This document shows positions 21,948-32,943 of a DNA stretch of 64,000 nt, in pieces. The stretch is from Spinellus fusiger (Eukaryota; Mucoromycota; Mucoromycetes; Mucorales; Phycomycetaceae), in NCBI GenBank assembly GCA_025094145.1, contig JALLLS010000057.1:1-64000 (forward strand), read 5' to 3'. Positions within the stretch are counted from its first letter, which is position 1; every line of letters starts with the position of its first letter. The position numbers were made by a program, and so were the translations under genes. The notes below the pieces were generated by a model. It saw only the letters and a program-made list of their open reading frames with translations, was not told where the DNA came from and made no database searches.

Positions 21948-22485
21948 GTGTAGACATTCCTCTACCTATTGATCTTTCTAACTATTGATCTATACAATGA
22001 TTTTTTAAATGGTCAGCGGTTTATGAATAGTAGTATGAATAATATTGTACTTAAAGACTCTTATGCACCTTATAGAATGATCAGACAGTGTGTTTCTAAC
22101 AGGATAAAGACAGACACAAACAAATACAAATATACGTCTTTCACTACAAACAATTCACAGTCAATCTACTTGGCAATGTATCAATGAATAGAATGAACTG
22201 TATATCTTTATTTCATCATATACCACATATTATTAAGCACTACAACACAGGGACTCTTCTTTTTTTTGTATTGGTACACTATAACAAAGAATATAACTTC
22301 TTTGTGTTCTCACATTAGCATCAATAACATCAACACAAGGAGAATCAACTATTACAGACAGATAAATAGATATTTATATATGATAAAGTGGATAGAATGA
22401 TGACTTTTTTTTTTTTTTTTTAAAAAAAATAAAAATAAAAATGAATAGGAATGATATGATATGATATGACATGACATGAACTGTG
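21948..22485. other. Convergent intergenic region with poly(T)/poly(A) tract
   Basis: It lies between the GPI3 and sugar-transporter stops. About 18 T followed by 8 A occur near 22,403-22,428, and an ATGATATGATATG run precedes the transporter stop. No gene is seen; it probably holds both 3' UTRs. Confidence 0.6.
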
Positions 22486-24182
22486 TTAAGCAGATTGATG
22501 AGGAGAAGAATGGATAGGCTGATAATCAGAAGCATAGATAGACCACTTGGACTGAATCACCTCCTCTACACTTCTACCCTTTGTCTCTGGTAGAATCCAA
22601 AATGCAATGCATCCCAACACTGCTAAAAAGGCAGCAAACACATAAAACACATGCCCCTTTTCCATGGACTCTTTTAACCAAAGAAATCCAGCAGACACTG
22701 TAAAGTTAGTCATCATATTCACACCAAGAGCCACAGAAGCTGCACTGGACACAGCAGATGTCTCTACAATTTCAGGAATCATTAAGAAGGGAATGGCTCC
22801 AAGACCCACAGCAAAAGAGGCGACAAAGGCAATGATAGCACCAGCAGAAGTGAGTTCATGGCCATTATGAATACTCCATCCAAGTAGCACGCTCATCCCA
22901 GCCATAAGACCACAGGAGATAAGAAACAGAGTGCGGCGACCTGCATTGTCCATCAAGTAGGCAGACACGAGAGTCATGCCTAAATTGATAATGGAAATGA
23001 ACAGTGTAATTTTATCGGAGGACTCTGGAAACACTGTGGACATAATAGACGTAGAGTAGCAAATGACTCCATTAATGCCTGAAAGTTGCTGGGTGAGTTG
23101 GAGGAGAAGTAAAAGACAAAGAGGATAGCGGTAACGAGACTGTGTAAGGAATTGGTAGACATTAACAGAAGCAGGACGGAGAAGGGTATCTTCCTCTTGT
23201 GATTGCTCCCTTCGCCATGTGTTCATCTCTTCCTCTACTGCATCTTCTGACACACCACGCAGACGAAGAAGAGCCTCTTTTGCACGTTGCCGCCCCTTGT
23301 CGGGTAAGGAAAACAGACGTCGGGGTGACTCAACACACCATGGCAATAAGCACCACTGCACAACTGATAAGATTACACCAAGAGCAAGAATATAACGCCA
23401 TGTTGTGGGTGTGGACCAGATCATACTGACTGCCTGGGCCACTAAAATACCAAAGACAATGGCCAGCTGGTTGAGGGTGCCAAAGAAGCCTCTGCTTGCC
23501 TTTGGTACACACTCAGCAATGTAGGCAGGCACCACCACCGTCACCACACCACCACCAATGCCTGCGATAAATCTGCCCAGCATGAGTCCATTGGGACTGA
23601 CAGCAAAGGACATGATGAGAGATCCAAGGCCAAGGAGTCCATTCGTGCCCAACAAGGTCTGGCGGCGACCATAACGGTCACTAAAATAAGAGGCAGAAAG
23701 AGCACCGACAAGGCCTCCCGCTGTTAGCATGGCTACAACGAGAGAATATTGGCTGTCTGGCATAGGTAGACAGATAGGCAGTCCAGAGGAAAGCAGATCG
23801 CCGGTGTCACATTTTGATATGACTTGTTGTGGTGTATTGAGCTCTCCATTGTGGTATCCGTATTGAAATGCACCCTAGAAATAAATCAGTGAAAATATGA
23901 GTTACATTGGATTGTCCAAGGGAGAGAAAGAGTAGACAAGAGAGAACACAGTATGAAAAAGACGCTATAGCTGTTTGTGATTTCTCTCACATAAATGGAA
24001 GATACTTTCTGGTCTCTTTCCATGTACTCACGCACCCACGCACACTTCTACTACTGCTGCTGCTGATGATGATGCTGCTACACTAGCAGCAGCAGCAGCA
24101 TAAACACCCCCTCCTAACTTACAAGTGTAATAGTAAACACAACAAACCCCAAGTAAGGTGTGAGTGATGGGTTGTCTGGCAT
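22486..24182 (-). CDS. GLUT-type MFS hexose transporter
   Basis: Two exons (24182-24123 and 23874-22486) give 482 residues with about 12 transmembrane segments, normal for the sugar-porter family. The splice falls inside helix 1 and creates GAFQYGYHNGELNTPQQ, the hallmark N-terminal sequence of GLUT proteins. Other signatures are GRR and DRYGRR in the helix 2-3 loop, RFIAGIGGG, VESPRRLFSLP after helix 6, QQLSGINGVICYSTSI in helix 7 (sugar-binding QQxSGxN), DNAGRR, and PETKGRSVEEV after helix 12. It should catalyse facilitated or proton-coupled hexose uptake at the plasma membrane; the exact sugar is not predictable. The 248-nt intron is unusually long for this window. Confidence 0.92.
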
Positions 24183-24265
24183 AGAAAAGTAGTAAGGAAA
24201 AGAGAGCTAAAAAAAAAGAAAAACTCAAAGGTCCAATGATTTATTTTCTCGGATATCCTTTATTT

Positions 24266-25886
24266 TTAACCTTGACTAAAAGGCACGACTGCTCTTGTCA
24301 GATGCGGCTTCAGCTGGCCCAGTACCAAGCTAATCCCCACTACAGAATCTCCTCCCGCCTCTTCAAGATAACTGCTGAGGACTGCCTCATCCATGTCGGG
24401 AAGAACATCACACATAGTACGTAGTGCTCCATTCATGTGCTTCTTTTTATCCTCCTCATGTCTTTTTGTATGAGAAGAAACAAAATGCCTGTTGCACTCT
24501 GGTTTTATTCTTGGACTGATGGGTCTCTCATAAGAGCGCAGGATAGGAGGGACAGAGCGGGGTGAATAAATATAGGAATAGACTGTATTTGAACTGAGGT
24601 GAGGGGAAGGGTGGGGTCGGTGTGCAGGAGAGTACATTGTGTGGTGGTGAGTGTGGGGCGATGGTTGCACGGATTGTACAGATTGCATTGATGGTGCTGC
24701 TTGCATTGATGGTGCTGCTTGCATTGATGGTTCTGCTTGCATTGGTGTTGGGTAACGATACATTGACGAACGACGACTGGAAGAAGGATGAATCAGTGCA
24801 TAAGAACGCCCTTCAGGTGGTGGTGGTGGGTACAAGGAGGAGGATTTTTGTTTACGTAGAAAGAGTGACATGGGTCGAGCCAAGGTAGTGCTGGGCTTCT
24901 GATGTTCACTGCATTCTACCTGTGTACGTAGAGGGGATGGGTTTCCTTGGGATAAGAAGAAGCAAGAAGTGAATAAAATATAGTGTAGTGTAGTATAATA
25001 CAGTACAGTACAGTACAGTACAGCACAGCACAGCACAGTATAAGACATAGGATATCTAGTAACTCAACATACCTTTGTATGGGGAAACAGGAGTGTCTTT
25101 TTGACGTAGACGAGCAGACCATAAAGACAGACCGCTGTCAGCCTGTAAACAGAGAACAAGTGTCTTTTCATAGAATAGATTGCGTTCTACGATGTTTGGA
25201 ATCCTTATCATCTCTGCATAGGACCGTGCATGGTATTCAACAGGTGTTGGTGGGAGTTGTTTCTTGGAGAAATCTGTACGGCAGGTGGAGAAGGTGGATC
25301 TTTTGGAATGTTTACTTGAGCAAGAAGGCTGTCGGTGTCTCTGCATCTTGTGCTGGTGATAGGTGGGATGATCAGAGATTGTTTTGGCAGTACTGTGGCC
25401 TAATGTTGATGTGCTCTGATATGTCAGGCCAGCAGACAATGTAGAGTGTGGAGAAGCACTGTGGGGGGTTATCTCCGTCAGTTTAGTTAATTCCTCTGTG
25501 AGCAGAGTCTTTTGATCCATGCATGCCTTGGATCCCTCGTCTTCTTTCTCTCTTTCTGCCTGCCTTGTGTTTTCATCAGGTTTATGAATTGACCCTACTT
25601 GGGTCTTTTCATCCAATGATTCAAACTGTTGAACAAAGCAAGAGAAATTGTCTGAGAAATGAAGATTCATGGTCTCCAGGGCAGGAGCACTATTCTCTGG
25701 CTCTATCAGTGTTTTATCTGATAAAGATGCATCTCTGTTTAATGCAGAAAAGGATTCAGAGCCTAGAACATGTAGAATGACAATATATAAGAAAAGAGAA
25801 AAGAGAAAAGAGAAATACAGACATAGTCTATCCATTAGCCTACCATTCATATCAAAAGCATCAATAAAGGAGTGAAGATCAGCCAT
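24266..25886 (-). CDS. Ser/Pro-rich protein with possible CUE-like C-terminal domain
   Basis: Three exons (25886-25844, 25762-25073 and 24945-24266) give 470 residues. Most of the chain is disordered and rich in Ser, Pro, Thr and His. It includes a PPPPP run and a tandem short repeat of PSMQAA type around residues 340-360. Near the C-terminus MCDVLPDMDEAVLSSYLEEAGGDSVVGISLVLGQL has the shape of a CUE or UBA-like ubiquitin-binding fold (LP at helix 1, di-Leu-type pattern in helix 3), so a role in ubiquitin-dependent traffic is possible but not shown. Start: the short first exon (MADLHSFIDAFDMN) splices in phase. Intron 2 contains ACAGT/ACAGC tandem repeats. Divergent from NOG2 (661 bp). Confidence 0.75.
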
Positions 25887-26547
25887 CTGTGAAAGAACAT
25901 CTACAGTAGTGAGCTACAACCACAGTCATCTTCGGATTATTACCTTTTGAACACATGATAATAGAATAGATGACAAGGGAGAGAATAGATAATAAAGCAA
26001 AGCAAAGGAAGAGAATAAAGGGAAAAGGTATATATATTCCAGTCATCATCAGGACTATTTATGACACTGGAAATTCCTCATTCACACATTGGCATATCAG
26101 CCATGCCCTTGCTTTTTTATCGCTATGACTATGACGAATGGTATCATTGGTGTGATTAGAATAATCTTAGCATTTTTATAGATGGTGCAGTCAACATTGG
26201 TTGTTTTATTCTATAGCTATTATTTGCAACGGGATTTGTGAGGAGAAATGATGTGTTTTATAACTTCTATAGAAGAGTTCATTGGGATATAGTGTAGTTA
26301 TTTATTAGTATAAAAGATAATGGTTTATTACTACAAAAGACACCAATCTATCACTATAGAAACTACTGCTGTTTCATATCATAGCAACTCAAAAAAATCA
26401 GAGAGAAGAAAGGTCGCTTCTTTAAAGATATGAAAGGGGAAAGTGGAAAAAAACTGAAAATAGCGGTCACAGAATACTTTTTTTATGTCTGAAAAAAGAC
26501 TATGGATCTACATTAGATTGATCTTCACCATCAACATCTAATCTACC

Positions 26548-28774
26548 ATGGGACAATTTAAAAAGGAAAAGAGCAGAGTGTCAAGAGATAAAAAAGCAGG
26601 CGACGACCGTGCTGGAAACCTGCGTGTCAAGGGAGAGAACTTTTACCGAGATGCCAAGAAAGTAAAGTATGTCAAGATGCTCAAGGGTGGCAAGGCAACC
26701 CGTGATGCTCAGGGCAAGATTATCAAAGCTGCCGATTTCCAGAGCTCAGAAGTATCTATTGCTCGTGTTGCACCCAACAGAAAATGGTTCGGTAAGTTGG
26801 GTCAAGCCTACTAAGACAAGGACTGTACTCTTTCTGTTCTGCCTGAATGAGAAGATACATGCCAATAGAGAGGGAAATAGAGTATCTACAAACAAAAAAC
26901 AAAAACAAAAACAGTGTAATTAAACAATACTTTAGGAAACACTCGAGTCATTGGCCAAAAAGCATTAGAAGACTTCCGAGAGTCTCTTGGAGCCAAGATA
27001 TCCGATCCTTACCAAGTACTGTTAAAGCAAAACAAATTGCCCATGTCTCTCTTGCAAGACCCAACATCTCAGGGTCGTATGCACATTCTTGAGACAGAAT
27101 CTTTTTCAACCACATTTGGCTCCAAAGCACAGCGTAAGAAGCCCAAGATTGCTATGGGCTCTATGGAAGAGATGATGTCCAACGTAGATGATACGCATGG
27201 TAAGTACGATTCTTTAATTGTAACCTGATTCATTTTTGTGTATAGAAAACTACAAGTCTACAAAAGACAGCAGCTTGCTCGCTAACAAGGTGACAGATAT
27301 GGTGGACCAGTCAAGAGCTTGGTATCTTCAGGCTGGTCAATCCAAGCGTATCTGGAATGAACTTTACAAGGTGATTGATTCTTCAGATGTCATCATCCAT
27401 GTCCTTGATGCCCGTGATCCTATTGGTACTCGTTGTATCAATGTGGAAAACTATATTCGCAAAGAAAAGCCCCACAAACACCTGATTTTTGTTCTTAACA
27501 AATGTGATCTTGTTCCTACATGGGCCACTGCTCGTTGGGTAGCCACACTGTCTCAGGATGCTCCTACACTGGCCTTCCATGCCTCCATCAACAATTCCTT
27601 CGGCAAGGGGTCTTTGATCCAACTTCTTCGTCAGTTTTCTGGTTTGCACAGTGATAAAAAGCAAATCTCTGTTGGTTTTATTGGTTACCCCAACACTGGC
27701 AAGTCCTCTATTATCAACACTCTTAAGGCCAAGAAGGTGTGCAATGTGGCACCTATTCCTGGTGAAACCAAAGTCTGGCAGTACATCACACTGATGAAGC
27801 GTATTTACCTTATCGATTGTCCCGGTGTTGTTCCTCCCAACGTGGGCGATAGTGAGACTGATATTATTCTAAAGGGATCTGTACGTACCGAAAACATTGC
27901 TGCCCCTGAAGACACCATCCCCACCATCTTGGAACGTGTCAGACGTGAGTACATTCAGCGTACATACGATCTTCCTGGTTGGGAAAACCCTACAGACTTC
28001 TTGGAGCAATTGGCTCGCAAGACAGGAAAATTGGTGAAGCGTGGTGAACCTGACATTCACAATGTATCTGTCATGGTTCTTAATGACTGGCTCAGAGGCC
28101 GTATTCCTTTCTATGTGGCACCACCAGAGTCGGTAGAGCCTAGAGAAGAGTCCAACACAAAGAAGAAGGTGAACGTAGAGCAGTTGTTTGGCAAGATTGC
28201 TGTGTCCAGTGAATTCTTGGAAGATGACTTGGCCAACAATGCCGAGCTGATTGCATCTGAACGTGCAAAGGTGGCAAAGAAGAAAGAAGAGGAGGATGCC
28301 AAACTTGAGAAGTCTGCCAAAGGCCTGTCTACTGATTGGGATGAAGTCTATGCTGATGTTGTGGGTGAGACTGGTCCAGTTGTGAATGCACCTGTCATTG
28401 AAGGTGAAGAACATGATAGTGAGTTAGACATCAGTGATTTAGAAGACAATGATGATGAAGAGAAGGATGAGGAAGTTGATGAGGAGGAAGTCAAAGAAGA
28501 AGAAGTGAAAGAGGAGAAGGAAGAGGAAGAGGAGGAGCCAGCTTTGAAAAAGAGAAAGAGTCTGAGAAGCAGTACCAAAGAAGCATCAGCAGCATCAGCA
28601 GCAGCAGCTGAAGAGGCACCCAAAAAGAAGAAGGTCGGAGTCCATTACTATGAGACAGCCAACGTAAAGAACAAGAACCGTAACAAAACCAAGCCTGATG
28701 AAAACACAAAGAAGGTGTTGAACAGCAGGAAAAAGGGTTCCGAACTTGCTGGTGGCAAACGCAAGAGACATTAG
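26548..28774 (+). CDS. NOG2: NOG2/GNL2, nucleolar circularly permuted GTPase
   Basis: Three exons (26548-26791, 26936-27199 and 27246-28774) give 678 residues. The N-terminal NGP1NT domain ([19 protein letters not shown]) is followed by a circularly permuted GTPase: DARDP (about 224), G4 NKCD (254-257), G1 GYPNTGKSS (316-324) and G3 DCPG (360-363). A long acidic tail of Glu/Asp runs and a basic end complete it, as in the family. NOG2 binds pre-60S particles in the nucleolus/nucleoplasm and acts as a checkpoint in late 60S assembly before export. Introns are 144 nt and 46 nt. A Ser-rich antisense reading frame under the acidic tail is a shadow. Confidence 0.96.
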
Positions 28775-28982
28775 ACTAAAGTACATGAAAGAATGCATGC
28801 TTTCGAACCCCAAATGATTATTTCAACTTGCATACTTCACTATCGTATTGCTATAACTTCATGAATATGTGAAATATAGACTTTAAGCTCTTAATTAGTA
28901 AAGAATAGAGTGTTTTGTACAAAATAAAAGATTTCATTATCAAAGTAATTAATTTCTTGTATAAACCAATTTTAGCTACTAT

Positions 28983-30063
28983 AGTCACACAACATTAGAA
29001 CGTATACGATTTTTATTTTTTGAAATCCTGAGAAAGAACATGCTTTACGGATAAAAAGGCTGAGACCTCAAAACACATACTAATGGCCTCAAATTCAAAT
29101 TCAAAAAAAAAGTTGATTAAACATTATTTATATTAATATATATATAAAAGGTTTTTATTTAATACTTTGTTGGGCCACCTTTGGCATCAATAACTGCCTA
29201 GCAACAATCCTTCAGAGCCAACTAAACGTTCGGCAAGATCGACGTAGATATCTCCCCAAGCTTCTTCTAAGGCTGTCTTGATCTCATCAATACTTTTGAT
29301 ACCGGCTCTCTTTTTATCGATAAGCTTGTCAAGACAGCTCCAGAGATGTTCAATGGGGTTGGGATCAGGACTTTGGGCAGACCAGTAATCAAAACGCCTG
29401 ATTGCATATGTCTTTTTTCACCATGTTGTATAGCAACCTGTATGGCAGCTATCACCTTCTTGTAACAGAAACTCTATTTCCTCCTTCTGGTGCAGTTCAA
29501 TGAACCATGGCAGAATTTTTTCTGCCAAAATGTTGACCTATATGTCCTGATTTACAATGCCATCAATAAAGACCAAAAGACCCAAATCCACCCGCCCAGA
29601 AACAGCTTCAGATCATTATGCTGCCTTTCCCCCATTTGGTTGTAGGTATGATATGAGCAGCGTTGTATCTCTCTTCGATCTTTCGAATTACTCTGGCTCC
29701 TCCCCGGTAACCTTCTACTTTAAACCGTGACTCATCAGACCATATAACGCGTCTCCAGTCCTCAGAGGTAGATGTGTACTAGTAACATTGACTCTACTAA
29801 TAATCTTTTGGACAGTAGACTTGCTAATGCCAACGACCTTTGAAATGGCACCCATCGAGTAATTTTCTTTTTCAAGCCAGTAAACACCCCAGTACTCTCT
29901 TTCTTCAAGCTTATTATAAACTCTTGAGTTTTTAGTTAAAGATTCTGCCTTTGACATTTGAGATTGCTTAATGGAATGTGATTCTGTGATAAAAAAAAAG
30001 ATGAATCATGTTCAAAAATGTATAAATTATGGGGTCGTATACTTTCTAATGTTATGTGACTGT
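28983..30063 (-). mobile_element. Tc1/mariner element, defective copy 1
   Basis: About 1.08 kb is bounded by inverted repeats of about 28 bp (AGTCACACAACATTAGAACG on the left; its complement-type end TTCTAATGTTATGTGACTG on the right) at TA dinucleotides. The minus strand encodes a transposase: helix-turn-helix (ISKVVGISKSTVQKI), first catalytic region WSDESRFK, GGARVIRK, KWGKGSIMI, later GDSCHTG, and last catalytic region DYWSAQSPDPNPIEHLW. It is disabled by a frameshift in the first third after the N-terminal domain, by TGA replacing Trp in the MIWSC motif, a frameshift before FIDG, a TAG in the VNQDI segment, and another TGA near TTW. It can only move if an active transposase exists elsewhere. 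Confidence 0.88.
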
Positions 30064-30774
30064 ATAACCTGACATCTCTGATCAATGAAAGATATTCAGA
30101 AGTTTATTGCAATTGTATCCTTAGGTGCCTTTCATTCAGCAATAAATTTCTCTAAACTGGGGTGAATGCTATATTATAATGAGAAACAACAGCAATACAA
30201 TGCTTGAATCCGTGTATTTCTATAGACATCCGTTTAAACCTCTTCTTTCTCTTAATCTATATTCTCATCACTATCAAGCAATATGAACTGAAATACTCAA
30301 CTGTTTTGTCCTAGAGCCAGTAGTATTTGTAATATATTTATACAGTCTATGGTATACTATATAAGAGTACTAAGAACATACAATATCAATAACGCTCTAT
30401 ATTGAAAAACCTATAGATGAGGGGAGGAGAATAGAATAGATACAGGATTTTAACATAAAATTAGGCGATTGGAAACTGAAGACTGAACTTTTATTTTTGT
30501 TTTTATTTTACTAAACATGTGTATATTCGAAACAAACACATTAATTTTATTACCGAACAATAAAATATTAGTTTAGATCTTTTGTTGTAGGACCATGCTA
30601 CAAAACTAAATAATTACTAGTTGTAGTTCAGAACAGTCAAAAGGAGAAGGTTATCATGTATGTCAGGCACTCACGAGAAACAGTCTACTAGTAACACCTT
30701 TACTCTAGCATCAACACAGTACCTTTGAACTTGAAAAGTCATTAAAGACATTATCACCTCCATGGATGATAAAT
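30064..30774. other. AT-rich non-coding stretch
   Basis: No gene, RNA or clear repeat was recognised here. Confidence 0.45.
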
Positions 30775-31640
30775 AGTAGCTGACACTATTCAATGGTATT
30801 AAAGGCTATTTATTTTTCTCTTTTTTCAATGCATTTCTATCTATTTTCTCTAAACTACAAATGCCATCTATTTAACAAGATATGAAGGAATAAAAACATG
30901 CTTGTAGAATCAGCCTAGGGTTCTTATATATATTTGGGTTTTTATAAGAATCTGTAGTAAATTATACAAATATCAACTCTACTATGGCAACGACAATCAG
31001 GACATATTTACATGATACAAATGAGAAGTCTGAATACTCACCTATTTCTTTAAGATCTGCTGTACACTATCAATGCCACAGTCTCCCTATGTATACATTC
31101 TCCAGATATATCTTGATTCATTCACTCTAAAATAAAGATAACTCCCAAGTTTAGAGAAGATCTAGTGTTGATCTTGGGTGACTAGTCAGGCACACAGATG
31201 AAGCTCTCAGCTCTGGAAACATTGAAACATGCTAAGAACTCTAGGCCCTATCAATGAACAGAAATACTCCAAGTTAGATGTCATTTCTTCTTAATTATAT
31301 ATATTTATATATAAAAGACTCATCTCTCTCTTCAAATGGGTGTTCAGACCAAGATTGTATGAAAGACAAGACACTGAAACTTTGGGGATTGTTATCTCGC
31401 TGCTACATTATACTTTGGATATATCCCATTGTCTCAAAGGGAGAATGGCACCCACCCAGAACGCTTTTGTAGATCTAACAAAAGAAAACATAAAGATATC
31501 ACTAGAACCAAGAAAAGGTCCCAAGCCTTCTAGTTCATCCCTATTCTTCTCCTCCCCAGTGATCACTGGAGCCTTAGTTAGTAACCTCACAGAAACCTAT
31601 GCTACATCTAAACTACCTAAAGAATAATAAAGTGTGTTTT
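30775..31640 (+). repeat. Second dispersed repeat, longer copy (see 13,735)
   Basis: The ends of this stretch match 13,735-13,960 in the same order. Near the 3' end an open frame reads LEPRKGPKPSSSSLFFSSPVITGAL (only part is shared), which may be a remnant of a retrotransposon coding region. Family not identified. Confidence 0.45.
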
Positions 31641-31909
31641 TGTCATATAAGAAATGCTTTAACAGGCATGCATGAAGTTTATTATTAAGTGATTTGGTAG
31701 TGGCTAAAAAGAGTTATAGTTTATAATATGGGGTACTTTCTTTTGTCTCTGTATTTCTTTTTTATGTAGTGTTACTAATATGCTAATAAATTAGCACAGT
31801 GAGTTTATGGTGATATCGATATTCAATAAAAGTATAAAAGTGGAATAAAACATTTTGAAATAATAACTAATCTTTTAATTAATAATATTCAAAATAAATT
31901 AATAGTCTT

Positions 31910-32943
31910 CACACCCAAAGATTTTCTGGTCTTTTAAGCGCTGATATCCCTTTCCTTTTACGTCCAAAAATATTTTGCCCTTTTATGAGACTGTGTTTAA
32001 GATCAAAGGTTTGCAAGTATCCAAATTATTATTTCCTTTTGTGGATACCTCACTATCAAATTGTATTATCAGTAAAATATATTGTTTATGAATAATATTG
32101 TTTATTTTAATAGTATAGATAATACTATAGTATGACTATAGCCACTGCCTAAGTTCATTCCATCATAGCAATAGAATCCATACCCTAAAAGCCCTGTACT
32201 TTATTCTTGGGAGATAGATAACCATGCTCAGGAGCATACCCTAGAGACCCTAGACAGTATAGAAGACCACCTAAGACTGACTTGAAAGGAGTCTTTGCTT
32301 GCCTAATAATAATACAGTGAGTATCTTGTGGAATACAATGAGATCAGGCCCAGATGATGACACTACTTACCTTTTTTATTACTAGAATGGCTTTTGGTAG
32401 CGTCTATCACCTTCTTCTATTGTTTCTCTTTGTTAATAATGGCACATTACCTTGCTCAGTTATGCTCATCTTGACAATTACTTAGGCGTTAAGCTGTATG
32501 GACAGTATAGGAAATAACAAGAGGACGGGATTATCAAAACAAATAATAGTTTCTCTCTCTATTCTGATAGTATATACACTAGCCTCCACCTATAAAATTC
32601 ACAAATCAAAATTCACACTCTATTTGCCTTGGACCTAAAAGACAGAATTAGAAAGAATACTGTGGGCTTAAGGATAACACATTATGTTAAACAATAAATG
32701 CAGTGACTGAGTTGTAATATTGGGGTGATTCTTGTTCTATTTCTTGTCTTTACAGCCAATTCTATACTTTCTAATTGCAATGTCAATAGTGATTGCTAAA
32801 AAAGGCAATCAGAGTTTGAAACTGTCCATTTAGGCAGCGAAAAGGCCTTTTTAAACACATTAGCTAATCATAAAAATATTAAGATTTTATTCTCAGGATA
32901 TTTTCTTATATATTCCAAAAATCTTTGGGTGTGTAGTTTAAAT
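31910..32943 (+). mobile_element. Non-autonomous TIR element, copy B (1,034 bp)
   Basis: It begins CACACCCAAAGATTTTCTGG and ends CCAAAAATCTTTGGGTGTG, so the termini are inverted repeats of about 19 bp. The interior is non-coding and shared, in order, with copies at 3,228, 37,727, 57,382 and 62,216: the TTTAAGCG motif, a gtggatacctcactatcaaa block, a gacagtatagaag block, a cactctatttgccttggacc block and a gcgaaaaggcctttttaaac block. The target-site duplication is not clear (flanks TAGTCTT and TAGTTT). Confidence 0.8.

Noticed and set aside
22403..22428. T-run followed by A-run considered as a terminator hairpin
   Set aside because: Homopolymer tracts are common in these intergenic regions, and intrinsic bacterial-type terminators do not apply to this genome.
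28111..28709. Ser-rich antisense reading frames opposite the NOG2 tail
   Set aside because: They mirror the Glu/Asp and Lys codon runs of NOG2 (GAA/GAG read backwards as TTC/CTC) and have no independent features.
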